Of a DNA stretch of 64,000 bases, positions 11,131 to 23,344 are shown in pieces. Position 1 is the stretch's first letter. Every line of letters starts with the position of its first letter. The DNA is from Megachile rotundata. Lineage: Eukaryota > Arthropoda > Insecta > Hymenoptera > Megachilidae. The translations under genes and the position numbers were made by a program. A model generated the notes under the pieces. It was given only the letters and a program-made list of their open reading frames with translations. It had not been told where the DNA came from and did no database searches. The DNA lies in the NCBI RefSeq assembly GCF_050947335.1, contig NC_134983.1, forward strand, positions 6,076,001 through 6,140,000, read 5' to 3'.

Positions 11131-12114
11131 TATGTTTTTTATTATATACAACTTTTGGTGTCCATGTTCGAACTTTAGTAATTAACTCAACCATCAACTG
11201 CTAATTTAATCAATGTTAAGACGTTAAAAATGTTATTATTTGAAAAAGATAATATTGACAATTAATGACATTAATTACGAACAACATTAATAGTATTCAT
11301 CACATCTTTCAGCCAGAAAGTTTTGATCTTGCTGGGTGGCAACATCAAGAATACCTTCATGTGGATATTGAATAAATTTTATGATAGCCTGCAGAATTCT
11401 ACCTAAATCATATTATAGACCCAACAGATTCCTTCAGCCTGACAAAACGTTCCCCCCATTTTTCCAACTAATTTTCCAAAAACTCAACGGCAGGTCCACA
11501 GACCAGAATGCTAATTCGCACTATGCCATTCGCACGTAATCAGAATCTCTTCCAAATGAATCAGTGGTCGGGGAATTATCGTACCGAAATCTGCAGCTCG
11601 GAGTCGAAAGGAAAGAGAATCTCATCGTAAAATTTCCATAATTCTCACGAAAGGGATGGGGAGTCTTTCCTCGGCGATGTAAAAAAAAGGTACATATAAT
11701 GAGTGCTGCTGGAATGGGAGAGAAAAAGAAAAAGGTGCTTTGGTATTCCCGTCACGATAGCTTCAAGGGAAGCCGTATTCTTCTTCGCATCGAAGGAACT
11801 TTGCATATCTCGGCGGCTGTCGACAAGGGCTGGACGTTAATCGTCTAATCTCGCTCCTTCGCTCGCTCGAGAGAGGGAGGCACGCGCGAGAAATTATTTA
11901 TTTGCGTCTGGCTTTACGAGGGCCCCGAAGGCGACCAGCCATTGAGCAACTGCCTCGAGAACTTACGTCGAATAACGAAGCGACTTCATCTCAGCCGCCT
12001 GTCTATTTGCTCCCTCATTTTCACCGAAAACATGCGCCATTGCGAAAATGAGTCATCGAATTGCGAAAGGCAACATCTTTGTTTGGATGATGTACGAATC
12101 AGAAAATTAATCTT
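11131..12114. other. Unique sequence with GC-richer block
   Basis: 11440-12100 is clearly richer in GC and CpG, like other candidate regulatory islets in the window. It contains a purine-rich run near 11720. The open frame at 11942-12187 runs into the neighbouring minisatellite and shows no domain. Confidence 0.45.
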
Positions 12115-12800
12115 CTTATTTGTATATCTAATTGAAACTTCTAATTTGTACGTCAAATTAAAAATTCTAATTTGTACGTCAAACTAAAAATTTTAATTTG
12201 TGTATCAAACTAAACATTCTAATTTGTGCAGCAATTTAAAAATTCTAATTTGTGCATCAAACTAAAAATTCTAATTTGTGCATCAAACTAAAAATTCTAA
12301 TTTGTGCAGCAATCTAAAAATTCTAATTTGTGCATCAAACCAAAAATTCTAATCTGTGTATCAAACTAAAAATTCTAATTTGTGTATCAAACTAAAACTT
12401 CTAATTTGTGTACCAAACTAAAAATTCTAATTTGTGTCTAAAACTAAAAATTCTAATTTGTGCATCAAACTAAAAATTCTAATTTGTGCATCAAGCTAAA
12501 AATTCTAATTTGTGCAGCAATCTAAAAATTCTAATTTGTGCATCAAACTAAAAATTCTAATTTGTGCATCAAACTAAAAATTCTAATTTGGGTATCAAAC
12601 TAAACATTCTAATTTGTGTATCAAACTAAAAATTCTAATTTGTGTCTCAAACTAAAAATTCTAATTTGTGCATCAAACTAAAAATTCTAATTTGTGTATC
12701 AAACTAAAAATACTAATTTGCGCATTAAATTAAAACTTCTAATTAGTGCATTGAACTAAAACTTCTAATTTGTGTATCAAACTATAACTCCTAATTGAAT
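12115..12800. repeat. 26-bp minisatellite, about 26 copies
   Basis: The unit is TAAAAATTCTAATTTGTG plus CATCAAAC, and consecutive AATTCT words lie exactly 26 bp apart (for example 12241 and 12267). Variants (GCATC, GTATC, GCAGCAATC, GTCTC) interleave, suggesting local duplication of blocks. There are no spacers, so it is not a CRISPR array. Confidence 0.95.
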
Positions 12801-14270
12801 CTTAAGTTCCAAATTTGAAGCCCAAAGTTAAATCTGTACTTCTTTTATTTGAAACGATCTAATGTATGTTATTTAATAATCCATGTGTTATTAGTGAATA
12901 TAAGAACCTATCTTAGAATTCTAGCTTAATCAGTTGTATATGGAAATAGACATTATATGATAGTACTACTTATTTATTATAATTCAATGTAAAATGATGT
13001 GTATATTTCCTAACTATGATGAATAAGTGCAATATGTATTTGTAGAAATAAGATAAGATATAAGAGCATTTTAAAACTCAAGCATGTGGATGTAACTATG
13101 CATAATGCTATACGTTTCTTCGTTTGTATTTTTCTTCACTTTTAAAAATGCTGTATTTTACGCTTTGCATGAATCAGTTCTGAAAGGCATGTTGATATTG
13201 ATCCAATTTTTTTATAACACTGGAAGGTTTTTGGAGATGAATCCACATATGGCTAATTCCAAAAGCTCCAGAAGATATTAATAGTAAGAATGGTAATGTC
13301 TAGAGACATAATGTACATAAAGACATAAGAGTCTCTATGTATAATTCAATCGGTAAAAGTATACCTAGTTGGTTTTTCTGTTATTATAATAAAATAATAT
13401 TTTGCCTAAAAACGATGAAGTGTGTTCTTCAAATGTGAGACTTAGAAAAGTTCAACAGGTCATCATCTGTCGTGATTAATTGATTCTAATTTGAAAGAAT
13501 TTAAGTACGAATTTAATAGGTTAAATTCCGACGAAGAATCTAATCCTTTTCGGTTTCAACAAACGGGGGTCCAAACAGCAAGGTTAAATAATGCTTAACA
13601 GTAAATTTACGTATTGTACGATAAGTAAGTTCGACTGGGACTTGAATACTCGATTTCGCAGAATTTCCTCGGTACAAAGACTCTTGGTGAAACTGAAACT
13701 GACAGTGAAAAACTAGTTTGAGAGTAGGCTGAACCCAGACTGACACAGATAGCCTGAAAATTGAATGAATCCGAAAAGTTCTTGTCGTGGTTCTTTTATA
13801 TCCGAAAATTGGAGGAAAAAGTGCAGTGGGGACGATGGGAAATTATGGAATCTGCGGAGGTTTCGTGGAAAAGGTTCATGCTTTGTGGTGATCTCAACTA
13901 TTCTAAAATATTTGAATCTGAGGGTATTTCTAAGTAAGGACGTCTTGAAAATTAGAGGAATAATTACTGCAGTGGTGGAAATTGTGCTGTGTGACTTTTC
14001 GTAAGGATTCCTTTTTTTTCATTTATTTATTTATAGTCGCATCAACCACTCATGTGTTATTAGCGACTCAGAGTATACATATTTACAGTTTGTTGTTTTG
14101 CTGGGACCTTGAATAATTCACAAATAATTTAGATGGGAATAGTTGAATATAATTTGAATATTGAAAAATTGAAATACACCTATCCTTCAGTTTACGTGGA
14201 GTACTTGTTACACGAGGATTCGGTATTTCAAATAAAAATTGTATAAAGTCTGTCAGTATAAAAGAAAAAA
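12801..14270. other. Unique sequence, no gene recognised
   Basis: AT-rich, with open frames at 13540-13746 (minus) and 13765-14004 (plus) that show no domain. A T-rich/ATTT run at 14008-14034 is followed by a possible hairpin at 14035-14068 (AGTCGC / GCGACT), which resembles the 3' end of a retroposon but was not identified. Confidence 0.45.
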
Positions 14271-14850
14271 TTTACAGCGAAGCTAGTGGTATAATATACA
14301 GCGAAAATAGTGTTATAATTCATTTTGTAAATAATGTCATATTCTACATCGCAATAATGTTTGCCGCAAAAATAATGTTATAACTTTCCTCGTAAATAAT
14401 GATACAATTCCTCGAAACTGGCATTACAATTTATCACATAAACATTGTTTTAATTTCCCGCGTAATTAACATTATAATTCACAGCGAAAATGGTGTCATA
14501 ACTTACCGCGTAAATAATGTTTTAATTTATCGCGAAATTAACGTTACAACTAACAGCGAAAACAGTGCCATAGTTCGTCGCATAAATAATGTTTGAATTT
14601 ATCGCGTAAATAATGCTATAATTTACCACTAAAATATTGTTTTAATTTATCACGTAAATAACATTATAATTTACAGCAAAAACAGTGTCATAATTTATCT
14701 CATAAACAGTATTATACTCTACATCGTAATAATGTTTACCACAAATCTAATGTTTTAATTTACCTCGTAAATAATAATATAATTCCTCACACAATGAGCA
14801 TTACAATTACCTACATAAATGTTCATTTAATTTACCGAGTAAAAGAAGTG
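14271..14850. repeat. Degenerate ~30-bp minisatellite with ~375-bp higher-order period
   Basis: Repeated 'ATAATGTTATAATTTACCGCG' variants about 30 bp apart. A composite block (TCTACATCG ... CCTCGTAAATAAT ... GCATTACAATT) at about 14343 recurs at about 14718, indicating a longer duplication unit of ~375 bp. Confidence 0.85.
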
Positions 14851-15344
14851 CTACATAAATCAAAGAATAGAACAACAAGAATTTGCTTGAATTCGCAAGC
14901 AAGCACTGGATCAAATCTATCACTAGACGCTAGTGAGCGTCTTTTTTCTCTTATCTTCGTTTCTCCCCTTCCTGAGGGCAAGGTGGTGACACCTTGACAC
15001 GCGCCATCTAAATGTACGGTGGACTTTTTCCTCTTATCTTTCTGCGCAAACGTTTCCTTTTCACGCTTCTTACACTGACTATCTCTGTCGTAAATTTTTC
15101 CCGCTTCTTCCTCGTTTCTTCGGTATACACGTTTGTTTTTGAAGCTTTCCGTTTTCAAGGGTATAAAAATATTTGGAGTGAGAACAATACATCGCAATTA
15201 TGTATAGTCAAAAACAAAAGCCCTTAGTTTTCTTCGGAAAAATGTTGCAATCATAATAAGAGTCTACAACTACTAGGGACCTAGTAGGAGTCGACCAATT
15301 TTATGGGTTTTGTAGGATTTAAAATATTCGGGAACAGATTAAGA
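14851..15344. other. Unique sequence with a perfect short palindrome
   Basis: A GC-richer block (14880-15140) with overlapping open frames on both strands and no domain. At 15270-15287, CTACTAGG-GA-CCTAGTAG is a perfect 8-bp inverted repeat with a 2-bp spacer. Confidence 0.45.
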
Positions 15345-15900
15345 ATGATGGAACGTGGAAATGTGGTGAAGTGGAGACTTGAAGACCTTGACATTTGGAG
15401 ATCTAGGGAAATTGCTAGCTAGGGATTTGATGGTCACACAATTTTGGGACGTTGCAATTTAGGGATCGAGAAATATGAAAATATAGGAATTTAGGAATTT
15501 CGGGATCTAGCAATTTGGACGCTTAGGAATGTGGCGTTTTAGGGATTTTGGTGATATAGGAATTCGGACATGTAGCGTTTAGGCATGTAGGAATTTGGGG
15601 ACATAAGGATTTGGGTGTATAGAGGGATGTAAGGTGTATTTGGGGATGTAAGAATTTGGAGCTGTGAGAATATAGGGCTTTGGGAATATAGAAATTTAGG
15701 GATACAGACCCTTGAAGATACATGGCTTTGGGGATATAGAGATTTGAAAATACGGGAATTTCGGAATGTAGGAATTTGAGTGTATGAAGCTTTGAGAATA
15801 TACATAGAAATTCGGAGCCACAGGGATTCGGTGAAATAGGGATTCGGGGATATAAGAATTTTAGAGTATAGAGAGTTTGCGAACCCAGGAATTTGCATTA
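15345..15900. repeat. Degenerate octamer array, G-rich on plus strand
   Basis: Words such as GGAATTTRGGGAT and GGGGATATAGG with an irregular 8-11 bp period. P/S/Y-rich minus-strand open frames across it (15523-15898) are repeat-derived. Confidence 0.85.
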
Positions 15901-17740
15901 TATTGAATCCTGACCTATGATACTATCCTCCCACATTTTAAAAGTCGTACAATCTACTTATTCACCATGATTCATTCCCAATAAAATGATCACAACAGCG
16001 TCAAATATGAAACTTTTTATTACAAACAAAAAAATTATTCCAATATTTCCAGCAATACTAAGTATTTCTAAATAATTCCGTTTAATTTATGGGCATACAG
16101 ATGTCCGTATCCGTTCGCAGCTATATTTAAAGATAATCCAACGATCCCCCGTCCCACGGCAAATACCATGAAGCTGTATCGGCGGTGAACGTTAACGCGT
16201 TAGTATTTACAGATAATATTTGCAAAGAATCGATAGTTTCATTGGAGATACGGATAATGCGCGCGTGGGTGTACTACGAAACACGTGTTTCTTATTCCCG
16301 ATGCATCCCTCAGGAAGGACAGCTCGACGAAGCGCCAGTTGCACAGCTCGGCCACACTGCGTGTGGGATTTACTAATTTCTGGAAAGGACTGGAATGGCA
16401 CGAGACCTCTATCGGGGATCCTGTCACGAATGTCCGATGGCATCTCTGGTGTACGGTAGCTGTTGTTTGTGCACGCGACACGAGTAATGTCATACCCATG
16501 AACACACCTCGGGACTGAAATTTCAATTTCAGGGTTGCCTGCGTTCCAGAATAATGCAGAGTTTTCAAACGCGACCGATTACTGGATCTTCGGAGACACT
16601 TTCATTTTTTGAATTGCAAAAATTATCATTTTTTTAGCTTCTCAAAGGGCACGCGATTCTTTGAAATGATCTTGAAACAGGGCCTTCAAGTATGTTGAAA
16701 TATTGACATATGTTATCAAGGACAAAACCTATGTATATGTAAACTTATTTGTCAATTTTTTCATGTGTAATCAGTTATCTTCAGTTTTATAGATATTTCA
16801 GAAAAGCTTTGGTGAAATTTATGTTCAAGTTACAATACAGGGTGAGTCCTCTGACATAACGTATTGTCATGATCACACGCCAAACGTCATGCGTATACAC
16901 AAGTAGTATTTTTTAAATAAACCTCTGAAGGTTTGCGCATATAATGTCGATTAATTAAAATGAATATCTATAACACTCAAGTTATAATTTTTTAAAAAAT
17001 TTGCTTTAAACTTTGAATATTAAAAATAGCCATACTAAGAGTACCAGTATTTAATTCTTGAACTGAGTTCTACTAATTATTTAAAAGTTTGAGTAATAAA
17101 ATCATACATAAAATAAATATATGTCCTAGTACATACGAATGACTGTGTACTTCCCTGAATTTGACCTTTCCTCAATCCTTCTCAGTCGAACGAACGCGTG
17201 CATTCGAGAACCTTGAATCCATGATTTCTTTGCAGGAGGAAGACACACAAGAAAATGATGAAATCTTTTAGCGGCTTCCAGCTAGTTTTCCGATTCAACG
17301 ACTACGTGTGTACTCTACTTTACGAGATAGCTCCGACAGATATAGCTGGATCTCCTATGACCGCACGAATAAGAAAGAGAGAAGACGACGAAAAAGAGGA
17401 GATCCGAGGTAAACTCTGAAAACAGGGAAAGAAGAGAGAAGGAGCAGATAAAAGAAGGAAAGGACAAGAAGTGGGAAGGTATGTAACAACGAACCGATTC
17501 AACGATGAAGCCCTGGCTCTTACACCTTCTTCCCTGTCCCTTCGTTCTTCGCATCACTTCCCCGGTTCTCGCACTTTTTTTTTCTTCTCGTGAACAAACA
17601 TCGTCCGGTATCTACACCCGCGCGACTAGAGCGGCAAGTTGCGTGAAACGAGTGTGATAGCACGTGCCTTTACGCTTGCGTTATATACCGGTGTTACACC
17701 GCTCACGATACGACTTTTATTAGGTGCTAAAGTGAAAGTT
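15901..17740. other. Unique sequence with two GC-richer blocks
   Basis: 16130-16590 has mixed composition with open frames in several frames on both strands but no recognised domain. At 17300-17700 a purine-rich stretch leads to CACGTG (17661-17666) and a TATATA (17682-17687), a conceivable promoter arrangement. A lone transposon-end-like TACAGGGTG lies near 16845. Confidence 0.4.
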
Positions 17741-17744
17741 TATG

Positions 17745-18365
17745 ACTACAGTAACTCTAATATAATAGAGGGTGTCTCATTCCCACTGGCACTCGAAATG
17801 TGACTCACACTCGCCACTCGGTTTAATAGAACAATTTGAAATATGTACTTTTGGTGTATATTCGGAATAATATATTCACTATAGCGTAGTATAGGGGTTT
17901 TAATCCACTGGTCCTCAAAAGGTGACTCACGCTCGTTGTTCGGTTTAAAATAACAATTTGACATATGTACTTTTGGTATATGTGCTGAATATTACATCTA
18001 CTCTAGTACAGTACAGGGTGCTTCTCCTCTGGCACTCGAAAGGTGATTCATACTTGGCATTTCGTTTGATATAATAATTTGAAATTTTAGTAAGTATGTT
18101 TAATAGTATACCAACTCTATTATAGTACAGGGTGTCTTGTTTAATCGACTGGCACTTGCAAGATGACTCACACTCATAATTCGGTTTGATATAATCATTT
18201 GAAATATATAACATTCTGTAAATATATAGAATAAAATGACTACGCTATTATAGTACAGGGTGTCGTGTTCAACTCATTGGCACTCGAAAGGTGACTCACG
18301 CTCATCATTCAGTTTGATATAACAAATTGAAGTGAGTATCTTTGGTAAGTAAGTGGAATGAAGAT
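17745..18365. repeat. Five-copy ~120-bp satellite
   Basis: Five units, with the word corresponding to TAGTACAGGGTGTC near 17770, 17894, 18016, 18130 and 18258. Each continues with 'GGCACTCGAAAGGTGACTCACACTC'-like sequence and an AT-rich half (ATATAACAATTTGAAATATG). Spacing is 114-128 bp. The ACAGGGTGTC motif resembles Tc1/mariner-type ends. Confidence 0.9.
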
Positions 18366-18485
18366 ACCGGTGATTCTAATAACCTTGCAATATGTTCTTT
18401 AAGTCATAGCTTTTAATAATTTTTTTGTTATACGTATAGTATGAAAGAAATGAATATATGAAATCAGAGAAAGTTATTGATCATG

Positions 18486-18750
18486 ATTGATTTGCAAATT
18501 TGAGAATTGGGATATTGGGAATTTGGAATATTGGGAATTTGGGATATTGGGAATTTGGGATATTGGGAATTTGGGATATTAGGAATTTGGGATATTGGGA
18601 ATTTGGGATATTGGGAATTTGGGATATTGGGAATTTGGGATATTGGGAATTTGGGATATTGGGAATTTGGGATATTGGGAATTTGGGATATTGGGAATTT
18701 GGGATATTGGGAATTTGGGATATTGGGAATTTGGGATATTGGGAATTTGG
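18486..18750 (+). repeat. 16-bp G-tract minisatellite (G-quadruplex type)
   Basis: The unit TTTGGGATATTGGGAA is repeated about 15 times with almost no variation. GGG tracts are separated by exactly five bases (ATATT or AATTT), so most of the block satisfies G3N5G3N5G3N5G3 on the plus strand. Because 16 is not divisible by 3, all frames stay open with a 16-residue protein period on both strands; this is a repeat artefact, not a gene. Confidence 0.97.
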
Positions 18751-19140
18751 AAATTTGGGTATTTGGGTATTTGGGTTTTTGGGGAATTGGGTTTTTGGGG
18801 AATTTGGGAATTTCGACAGTTGGAAATTTGAGAATCTGGGAATTTAGGAATTTGGGAATTTGGGAATTTCGACAGTTGGAAATTCGAGAATTTGGGAATT
18901 CGGGAATTTCGACAGTTGGAAATTCGAGAATTTGGAAATTTGGGAATTTCGACAGTTGAAAATTCGAGAATTTGGGAATTTAGGAATTTGGGGATTGGGA
19001 ATTTCGACAATTGGAAATTCGAGAATTTGGAAATTTGGGAATTTCGACAGTTAGAAATTTGAGAATTGGGGAATTTCGACAGTTGGAAATTTGGGCATTT
19101 GGGAATTTGAGAATTAATAAATTTATAAATTCGGAACTAT
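18751..19140. repeat. Octamer array with TTTCGACAGTTGG higher-order unit
   Basis: Continues the G-rich octamer array with inserted CGACAGTTGG words at about 18814, 18870, 18910, 18950, 19005, 19045 and 19077. The spacings (56, 40, 40, 55, 40, 32) are almost exact multiples of 8, showing growth by whole octamers. Confidence 0.92.
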
Positions 19141-20439
19141 TGAACTAAAAAATTTGAAAATTTAAACAATTACAATTTATAAATATATTATTCTACTAAA
19201 TACAGTTCTCGCAAACAGACAAGTCCCTACAATTTCTTAACTTGAAAAAACATAAATCTTAGAGTTTCCTAATTTCAAAACTTAAAAAGTTTGCAACCAC
19301 GAAACCTTACAATCTACCGAATAATTCGAAAACATTCAAGTTCATAAAATCGCTCTCTTCAAATTACAGTCAACTGAAGATTTCTCCTTACATTAACAAG
19401 AACACTTCCACCAAGAATACTTAACCAGAAGAATCCTAAGTATAATTCGAATATGCCTTATTTCGCTACCTCGAAGTTGCAATAGAGTCACGAAATGCAT
19501 AATTTCAAGCACGAGAACTACCAAATGGGACCAGGTTAATCTTCGATTGGTTCCTTGTACAAAGTGATATTTACGGTGTTCTGGTGGCGTCGACGTTCGT
19601 ACATTACGGCGCTGAGTGCGTGAGCTCAAACCATAATCTGTCCAACGCGGTTTCGCTTTGGTACGTGAGAAGTAATTGAAGGGTGTCGTGAGCCAAACTT
19701 CTGCACGGGTCAGACATGTTAACGATCTTTCGAACGAACGTTAAAGATCGTTCCTGATTTCACCAACCTCGAAATTGGAGTTCCTTTTTGGCGACCTTGA
19801 CGTATTAGCTCGTTTGCACGTTTGAATAGCCAGTTTTTAGCCAAGCTTCGAATAATTGCAGCATAGCGTCAAATTGTCCCGTTACTTTACTGCCCTCTTT
19901 GTATTCGTTTTATTATCTTGTTGGCCGTTTTATTGCGAATAAGTGAAACGTTATTGCAAGTCGTAACGTGTAAAATGCTGTATGAAATGTTCAAAGTCGA
20001 AAACACGCGCCTAAAGATTTAACCACTATATTTTGTGCATGTTCAAAAAAATTGATTATTGATATTTTAGTCGTACATCGTTGAAAACGGTGTACAAGTA
20101 ATACTGATTGATAGGAGAGTTTTCATTTTGATATATTTCTTTATCAGAATTTTATCAGAATTCGAAGCTGAATCTGGACAATGTTTTAGGTTATACTGTT
20201 CTGGTTTATCCACTTTTTGCTACAGAACGAGTTTCGTCATGTTTGGATGATTTTAACAGGGACCGGGATTCCGAATATACGGGGGATGATCCCCTGCAGA
20301 CGATGATTTCACGGTCTAATGAGTGTAGAACAACAGCTACGGTGCAGATTCGACCTTTATTGGAAACTGAATAAATGAAATTGCTTTAGGAAATGTTTTT
20401 ACCGCTACAGTTTTCGTTTTGGTTTTAAATTTTCAGGTC
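19141..20439. other. Unique sequence, no gene recognised
   Basis: AT-rich with a GC-richer centre (19540-19830). It contains a perfect 10-bp stem at 19721-19752 (AACGATCTTT ... AAAGATCGTT, 12-nt loop). No coding signal. Confidence 0.45.
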
Positions 20440-20780
20440 TTTGAATTCTCGTATTCTTAAATTTACAGATTTTCAAATTTCTAAAATTTCATATCGTTAA
20501 ATTCTTGAATTTTCAAATTTCTTTATGGATTATTAAATCATTAAACTACCAAACTTTTACATTTTGAAATTTTTGTGTTAATTATCACGTTGCTACATTT
20601 TTAAATTCCTAAATTTTTTAATTCTATAATTTTATAATTCACATATTTTCAAATTCCTATATTCTCAAATTTTCAAGTTTCTAAACTTCACAGTCCTTCA
20701 ACACTTAAATTTTTAAATTCGAATAATTTCAAATTTCTAAACTTTTCAATTTTTTTATATTTTTTCAACGTTAGAAAAAT
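20440..20780. repeat. Highly decayed octamer-like array
   Basis: Repeated TTTTCAAATTTCTAAA and AAATTCTTAAATTTTC words with no strict period. Probably an ancient member of the AAATTCCN family after C-to-T decay. Confidence 0.55.
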
Positions 20781-22152
20781 TCAAAATTTTTTAATTCAAA
20801 ATCTCATAAATCTTTTTTATCGTCAAATTTATCGTCAAACTACAAATTGATTTCATTCGCCGAACGAACGGCCATGTTTAGTGATCCGATGCTCGTAAGA
20901 TTTCTTTTTAAGAAGTTTTTACGTGTGTCCTCTTAAAATGAACCCCTATTTACCGTAAAAATTCAATGACGAAGTATTAAATTACATTGCGTAGAATTTT
21001 TTCACTTTGCCCCAATTTTGAGGATCGACATCAATACCGACTATAATTTACCAGCAAGAGAAAGTTCCATTTGCAAAAGCAAAAAAACTTAATTGTTAAC
21101 CACTATATTGTAAGTTTTCTACATAAGTTTCGATAATCGCGGTCAAGTGAGCTTGAATGTATGGATTTTCGTCGATGAAAATTACTAAAGGGTGTTCGTA
21201 ATTTTAATCGATACGTTATTAACCACCGTCCCGTTTCTCAGGCGTCCGAATCTCATTTCCATAATACACATTTAGGGAACAGTCCGATCAAAGCGTTGGA
21301 CGGATACTGAAATTATTATTATTATCGAAGCCGGCACGCGTTTCCTGGTGAAGCTGTGCTCGTGTTCGTGACTCGTGCAAACGTTTAAGTAGCGTTCGAC
21401 CGGCACGGTCACCTGCCTTCACGCTGGAGTGACTTGTAAATCACTCCAGCAAAACTGGGGTACGTGCCGCCACGGCAGACAAAGAAGAAGCAAGAAGAAA
21501 GAAGGGAAAAACCGATGCTTAATCGGGACAAAACAATGCCGTACCCCTTGTCACTGATTTATCACCCCGTTTCGTTCGACTTACAATCAATTCCGAGTTA
21601 CTGAGATTATTTCGAGTAAATAATTCTGGTAATGCAATTATTATACTGCTGATATTTATTCAAATATTAGGTGGTAAAATAAACGATATTGACACTTTGC
21701 TCTTGAAGATATTTTTACTTTTTCAGGTAACCTTAAAACTTTCTAAATAGAGTTTGACGAATCCTTTTAAAATTATTATATTTGTGGGGGTAGTGTTATA
21801 GTACTAATAATATTAGTTAACGCTATTTGTTTCATTATGTTCATACACCACTTGTACCACATTATAGATCTCAGTAAGTACTTAATACTTATTTCAAATT
21901 GGAGAGTGTGAATTACATTTCGTATCTAAAGGTACATAGGACTTGTACAGAGTAAGAAAAACTTAGAAAAGGTCGAAAGATCAATCATTCTTGATATTGT
22001 ACGAACATTCTTATATGTTAACACGATCGATTTCATGCCTTATATCATTGTATTTCATATTTACCTCAACGTATAAACCGAATTCTGAATGTCGTCCAAT
22101 TTCTACAGCTACATCATAACAGAATATTTCATCGTCGATCATTATCCAGTAA
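20781..22152. other. Unique sequence, no gene recognised
   Basis: The GC-richer block at 21230-21580 contains a perfect 10-bp hairpin at 21423-21450 (GCTGGAGTGA/TCACTCCAGC, 8-nt loop) and a purine run near 21480. The rest is AT-rich. Confidence 0.45.
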
Positions 22153-23344
22153 ATGCAGATCTGTTTAGTATTACTGTGCTCAAAATATCAGACTAGTACT
22201 CTAATGAAGAAATGACAAATATAGATTTTATACTATCGTGCTGATAGAAGTTTACTGCATGATGTGTTCGAAAAACTTTTCTAATCAAAGAATTTTCTCT
22301 TAAACGTTGTTTTAAAATCTTTCCAACGTGTTTATGAATGAGGCTGATTTCGAACTCGCCACTGAAACTCTGGTAGACCTAAATCTGTATCGACGCCATG
22401 TACGGAAAATCGCATTTTAAGGATTACAGAATAAAATTCCGGAATTAGCTTAAGAAGAATATCTGATGCCGAAGGAATCGGTACCACTCCTGTTTGCAGA
22501 ACGTTTTATAAGCAGTTACTCTAATCACATCATGTCCAACGAATGCAAGCACTCGCTTCATCAGACTATCGCGCAGGATTTAATGTTAACAGTGGCTATT
22601 CATAAAGTGTATCGAATCCGAAATTCGTATCTCACATTTTATTTGTCGGTGCTGCATTTATACGAAATAGAATTACAGGTATACATAATGATCACGTATG
22701 GGCAAAAGACTTTACACGTTTATTCGAACAAACGACACAATTTTTCATCAAATATTTGGATGGATATAATGGGGAGTCACCTCATCAGACTGTAAGATTT
22801 TCAAAACGAATTTCACGTATGACTTATTTGAATTTCTCGGTGATTACATTACTGCCGTATTTGAACGAAATGCCTTTGGCATGCATGATGATATCCACCT
22901 CTTTTTGTGCATAATGTGAGAGAGCACTTAAACACGGTGTTCGATCAAAGGTGGATTGGACTCGGTGGACGAATTACATGGACCCTGCGTTCCCTCCTTC
23001 AAACCCTTCAGACTTCCCTTTATGGCAATGTTTGAAATATGTATTCTTCGCTAATAAGAGACTTAAAAGAATTACTTAACGAAATCTAGCATACTTGTTC
23101 AGTAATTTAACAAAAATGTGGAATTTTCGTGAAAGTTCGCGACTCTCTAAGAACATAGCGTGCAAACGGAAGGATATGCAAAACACTGTCTATGCCGAAA
23201 AGCTGATAGTTAATCAGGTTACTTAAAAATTGCTTGTATTTCATAAATGATTAACAATTCGATCTACGTACGTGTACCGAGACTTTTCATTTCGTATGTC
23301 ACACATGCCATTTAAATATTAAATGACTCTTTCTGAATACCCTG
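22153..23344 (+). pseudogene. Decayed Tc1/mariner-type transposase, copy 1
   Basis: Translated pieces in shifting frames match the IS630/Tc1-mariner layout in order. A helix-turn-helix region ends '...NSGRPKSVSTPCT...' (about 22366-22410). Next come an 'HHVQRVQALASSDYRA'-like stretch and a core 'FVGAAFIRNRITGIHNDHVWA' region. After that is 'MHDD..P' (second catalytic Asp zone, about 22880) and 'RWIGLGG' then a disrupted 'SPDLNP.DF.LWG' zone, ending in a C-terminal helix. It is broken by in-frame stops at 22339, 22345 and 22363, frameshifts, and a short deletion after about 22870 relative to copy 2. The right end CAGGGTATTCAGAAAG (rc, near 23344) looks like a terminal repeat. A transposase normally cuts and pastes its own element at TA; this copy cannot encode one. 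Confidence 0.85.

Noticed and set aside
12115..12800. CRISPR-like 26-bp direct repeats
   Set aside because: No spacers; a simple head-to-tail minisatellite.
18500..19054. Long open frames (up to 150 codons) on both strands with a 16-residue repeat
   Set aside because: They arise because a 16-bp DNA unit lacks stops in every frame. The same repeat is open on both strands, which is a repeat artefact.
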